NCBI GenBank assembly: GCA_964385045.1
Contig: CAYLNM010000006.1
Location: 1 to 62,155, forward strand
DNA: 62,155 nt
DNA from: CAYLNM01 sp964385045
Lineage (GTDB): Bacteria; Planctomycetota; Phycisphaerae; Phycisphaerales; SM1A02
Reading direction: 5' to 3'
The position numbers and the translations under genes are program-made. How positions within the stretch are numbered: position 1 is the stretch's first letter; each line of letters starts with the position of its first letter. Under the pieces are notes generated by a model, which was not told where the DNA came from, ran no database searches, and was given only the letters and a program-made list of their open reading frames with translations. Shown piece by piece: positions 59,650-62,155 of this stretch.

Positions 59650-60294
59650 TCAGGCCCGCCCCACCGGATAGGTCGCGAGCGTGAGGACCGCGTTGCCGTG
59701 CCGGTCGGCGATCTCGACGATCCGCCGCGCGGGGCTCCCGATCGGCAGCCCCTCGGCGAGGCAGGCGTCCTCGAAGGCGAGCAGGTCGTGGGCGGCCACC
59801 GCGGTGTCGCGGGTGAACAGCACCAGGACCAGGCCCGCCTCGCGGAGGCCGGGGGCGCGGGCGAGCCGCGCCGCGTCGCGCCGCACGGGGCGGCCGAGCT
59901 GCGTCGCCCACGCCGGGTTCGGCTCCCCCTGCACGAACTGGGCCGCGGTCTTGACCTCGAGCCAGCACGCCTCCTCCAGCGGCACCGCATCGGGCGGGTC
60001 GAAGAGCGTGGCCCGCCGACCCTCGGGCACGAGTTCGCGTCCGTCGGGCGTGAGGACGAGGTCGCAGCGGTCGCCGCGGGCGAGCGACCGCGTCGCGCGG
60101 TCGGCGGGGTAGCGCACCTCGCGGTGGACGCCGAAGCCGGCCGCGGCCGCCCCGGCCGCGAGCACCGGATGCAGCTCGACCTCGGTCCACTGATCGAGCC
60201 CGGTGACCGCCTGCTCGGCGTCCAGGGCGCGGGCGCGGACCGCGAGGCCCTCGGCCAGGGCGTCGGCCACCGTCGCGGGCGACCATCGGTGCAC
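59650..60294 (-). CDS. PD-(D/E)XK-nuclease-like hypothetical protein
   Basis: A 214-residue protein from GTG 60294, which has a strong GGAGGAGG. The central RCDLVLTPDGRELVPEG followed by CWLEVKTAAQFVQGEP matches the D...(E/D)xK core of the PD-(D/E)XK fold, with a preceding helix carrying Glu (DQWTEVELHPVLAAG). No DNA-binding domain or methylase partner is seen, so a repair or RNA role is as likely as restriction. It converges with lpxB. The fold call rests on motif spacing only. Confidence 0.65.
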   Translation of the reverse strand: MHRWSPATVADALAEGLAVRARALDAEQAVTGLDQWTEVELHPVLAAGAAAAGFGVHREVRYPADRATRSLARGDRCDLVLTPDGRELVPEGRRATLFDPPDAVPLEEACWLEVKTAAQFVQGEPNPAWATQLGRPVRRDAARLARAPGLREAGLVLVLFTRDTAVAAHDLLAFEDACLAEGLPIGSPARRIVEIADRHGNAVLTLATYPVGRA

Positions 60295-60414
60295 GGGTGC
60301 CTCCTCCGCGGGACGTCGCGTGCCGGCGGGGCCGGACGCGGGGAGCGAGCGGGGCGGGACACGCGGCGGGCGCGGCGCGCAACCCGCACGCACGCCACCC
60401 GGTCCCCGACGAAC

Positions 60415-60442
60415 GAGGGCCCGTGCCGGAGCACGGGCCCTC
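60415..60442. terminator. 12-bp perfect hairpin downstream of the symporter gene
   Basis: GAGGGCCCGTGC (60415-60426) pairs with GCACGGGCCCTC (60431-60442), loop CGGA. It follows the symporter stop on the minus strand, where the tail is GTTCGTCGGGG. Confidence 0.65.
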
Positions 60443-60497
60443 GCGAGGCCGGTCGCGGTCGGAGCTCCGCGGCCGGCCGGAGTTCAGGGTCGAGGGG

Positions 60498-62155
60498 TCA
60501 GGACTGGTCCTTGCCCTCGACGACGTCGACGAGCGAGCCGGGCTCGTGCGTGGCGAACTCGCCGCGCTTCAGCTTGCCGATGTACGCATGGTACGCCTTC
60601 ATCGCCTGCCCGCCGAAGATCAGCATGATCGGGATGTTCACCACCAGCATGACGCCGAGTCCGAGCGTCGTCCACATGTCGAGCTGGGCGTCGGTCTCGA
60701 TGAACCCGAGCGTGCTCACCACGATGAGGGCGCAGTACACGAACTTGTAGACGAGCACCGTCCACTCGCGGCCGCCGAGGTAGTAGACGCCCTGCTCGCC
60801 GTAGTAGCTCCACGAGATCATGGTCGAGATCGCGAAGAGCCAGGCGGCGATCGTCACGAGGTACATGCCGAGGCCGGGGATCTCCCGATCGAACGCGTGG
60901 GCGGTGAGCGACGCCCCGGCGTAGTCGCCGTACAGGCCGACGTTGCCGAACTCGTCGGTGACGAGGGTGGGCGGCTCGCCGTCGACCTCGGCCGGCCGCC
61001 ACGCGACCACGACGCGGGCCTCGTCGCCCGCCCCGGCCCGGAGGACGTCGCCGAAGAGGCGGAAGCGGGTGCTGCCGGTGTCGGCGCTGTCGTCACCGGG
61101 CCCCTCCGCGATCACGAACACCGTGTCGCCCGGCCGCAGCTCCTGGCCCTGGGCGACGCGGAGGGCATCCTCGGTGCGGTCCGGGGCGTCCGGCACCGGG
61201 GCCTCGATCACCCACTGGCCTGCGATCTCCGCGATCCCGGCGGGACCGACGGTCGCCCCCTCGAGCTCGGCGGTCGCCTCGGCGTCGATCTGGTCGCGGC
61301 GGAACGTCGGCATCGGCCGCGCCTCGTCGTCGACGAGCATCCGGATCTCGTCGGGGTTCGCCGAGAGGTCGCTGACGACGCGGCCCTCGTAGGTCACGGC
61401 GTCGTCGCCGGTGCCCACCACGACCGCCTGGAGCGGCACGATCTCGGTGCCCGCCGGCATCACGGCCTCGGCCTCGCGGTTCCACGCCCCGGTCGACAGG
61501 ATCACGAGGGCGGTGATGGTGCAGACGACGATGGTGTCGATGAAGGGCTCGAGGCCGGCGACCACGCCCTCGCGGGCCGGCTCGTGCGTCCGGGCGGCCG
61601 AGTGGGCGATGGGGGCCGAGCCCTGGCCGGCCTCGGAGGAGAAGAGGGCCCGCTTGACGCCCCAGATCGCGGCGTAGCCCCAGGCGGCCCCGACGAAGGC
61701 GTCGGTCGCCTCCGCCTGGCCGAGGCCGAGGCCGTAGGTGACGATCATGCCCAGCATGGCCGGGATCTCCCCGACGTTCATCGCCAGGACGACGAGGGCG
61801 GCGGCGACGTAGAGACCGCACATCGCGGGGACGATGCGGCCGGCCACGTTCCCGATCCGCTTGATGCCGCCGATGATGACGAGGGCCACCAGCGTCGCGA
61901 GCACGATGCCGGTGACCGGCTCCGCCACCCCGAAGTACTGGTTGGTGATGTCGGCCACGTTCCAGGCCTGGAACATGTTGCCGCCGGTGATCGCCGAGAT
62001 GAGCAGGGTCACCACGAACAGGCCGCCGACGAGCGAGCCCACGAACCCGAGGCCCATCCGCTTGAAGCCCTCGCGGGCCACGAACATCGGGCCGCCGTGG
62101 GGGTTCTCGGGGTCGTCGGTGTTGCGGTAGAGCATCGACTGGCTGACCTCGGTCA
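60498..62155 (-). CDS. Sodium:alanine/glycine symporter (AGCS) family protein, 5' end outside window
   Basis: At least 552 residues; the frame is open to the window edge (TEVSQSMLYR continues upstream), so the true start is missing. AGCS features: NPHGGPMFVAREGFKR, LISAITGGNMFQAWNVADIT, WGVKRALFSSEAGQGSAPIA, HEPAREGVVAGLEPFIDTIV and STMISWSYYGEQGVYYLGG. It should import a small amino acid with Na+. Between STGAWN and GASLTAHAF, where relatives have a short loop, a soluble acidic insert of ~187 residues occurs (nt ~60920-61480). The cytoplasmic tail is charged. Confidence 0.93.
   Translation of the reverse strand, partial: TEVSQSMLYRNTDDPENPHGGPMFVAREGFKRMGLGFVGSLVGGLFVVTLLISAITGGNMFQAWNVADITNQYFGVAEPVTGIVLATLVALVIIGGIKRIGNVAGRIVPAMCGLYVAAALVVLAMNVGEIPAMLGMIVTYGLGLGQAEATDAFVGAAWGYAAIWGVKRALFSSEAGQGSAPIAHSAARTHEPAREGVVAGLEPFIDTIVVCTITALVILSTGAWNREAEAVMPAGTEIVPLQAVVVGTGDDAVTYEGRVVSDLSANPDEIRMLVDDEARPMPTFRRDQIDAEATAELEGATVGPAGIAEIAGQWVIEAPVPDAPDRTEDALRVAQGQELRPGDTVFVIAEGPGDDSADTGSTRFRLFGDVLRAGAGDEARVVVAWRPAEVDGEPPTLVTDEFGNVGLYGDYAGASLTAHAFDREIPGLGMYLVTIAAWLFAISTMISWSYYGEQGVYYLGGREWTVLVYKFVYCALIVVSTLGFIETDAQLDMWTTLGLGVMLVVNIPIMLIFGGQAMKAYHAYIGKLKRGEFATHEPGSLVDVVEGKDQS

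Overview
The window is a very GC-rich stretch (roughly 70-75% G+C by eye) of a bacterial chromosome, densely packed with genes on both strands. There are no tRNA or rRNA genes, insertion sequences, phage genes or CRISPR arrays. Lipid A synthesis (lpxB) and many secreted lipoproteins and beta-propeller proteins point to a Gram-negative-type (diderm) cell. Complex I and citrate synthase point to respiratory metabolism. The mix of planctomycete-style secreted proteins (FG-GAP/VCBS repeats, EF-hands, DUF418, TPR lipoproteins) makes a member of the Planctomycetota, perhaps the Phycisphaerae, my best guess. That is inference; no 16S gene is present.

Layout. 1-8 kb: a bacterial PH-domain membrane protein, sucC, a HAD phosphatase overlapping a DUF418 membrane protein, two unrecognised proteins and a secreted EF-hand protein. 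8.2-8.7 kb: RNase P RNA. 9-14.8 kb: full-length glycine dehydrogenase, lysA overlapping an SRPBCC protein, and pgsA. 15.2-22.8 kb: the membrane arm of complex I, nuoJKLMN, behind a recognisable promoter; NuoJ is unusually large. 23-29.7 kb: a lipoprotein metallopeptidase, valS, a TPR lipoprotein and a small membrane protein. 30-35.9 kb: a secreted S41/PDZ protease, a small lipoprotein, a secreted endonuclease/exonuclease/phosphatase-fold enzyme and a secreted M24 peptidase. 36-40.9 kb: trpB diverging from argR-argG-argH, with an ARG-box-like operator built into the argR promoter. 40.9-44.2 kb: an alpha/beta hydrolase, rsmD and a CCA-adding/poly(A) polymerase family gene. 44.4-47.2 kb: a tandem pair of secreted ClpP/SppA-fold paralogues, one with an apparently dead active site. 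47.3-50.2 kb: a guanine-deaminase-like amidohydrolase and citrate synthase. 50.4-56.2 kb: a secreted FG-GAP protein, an HtrA protease and a methionine-rich secreted protein. 56.4-62.2 kb: aspS, lpxB, a PD-(D/E)XK-like protein and a sodium:alanine-type symporter cut by the window edge.

Recurring themes. (1) Many start codons have no Shine-Dalgarno but sit 6-8 nt behind a TANNNT box, the arrangement expected for leaderless mRNAs (7038-, pgsA, valS, trpB, argR, 41713-, lpxB, 29741-; rsmD weakly). (2) Gene ends, especially convergent ones, carry long perfect hairpins without a T-run. (3) Otherwise ordinary housekeeping proteins carry repeat-derived low-complexity tails or large inserts (NuoJ, AgcS-like transporter, ArgG, LysA, CCA enzyme, guanine deaminase, NuoM). 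(4) The two ClpP-fold paralogues and the HtrA protease share a similar small beta-rich domain just after the signal peptide. This shared domain and the active/inactive ClpP-fold pair are the best candidates here for an undescribed system.
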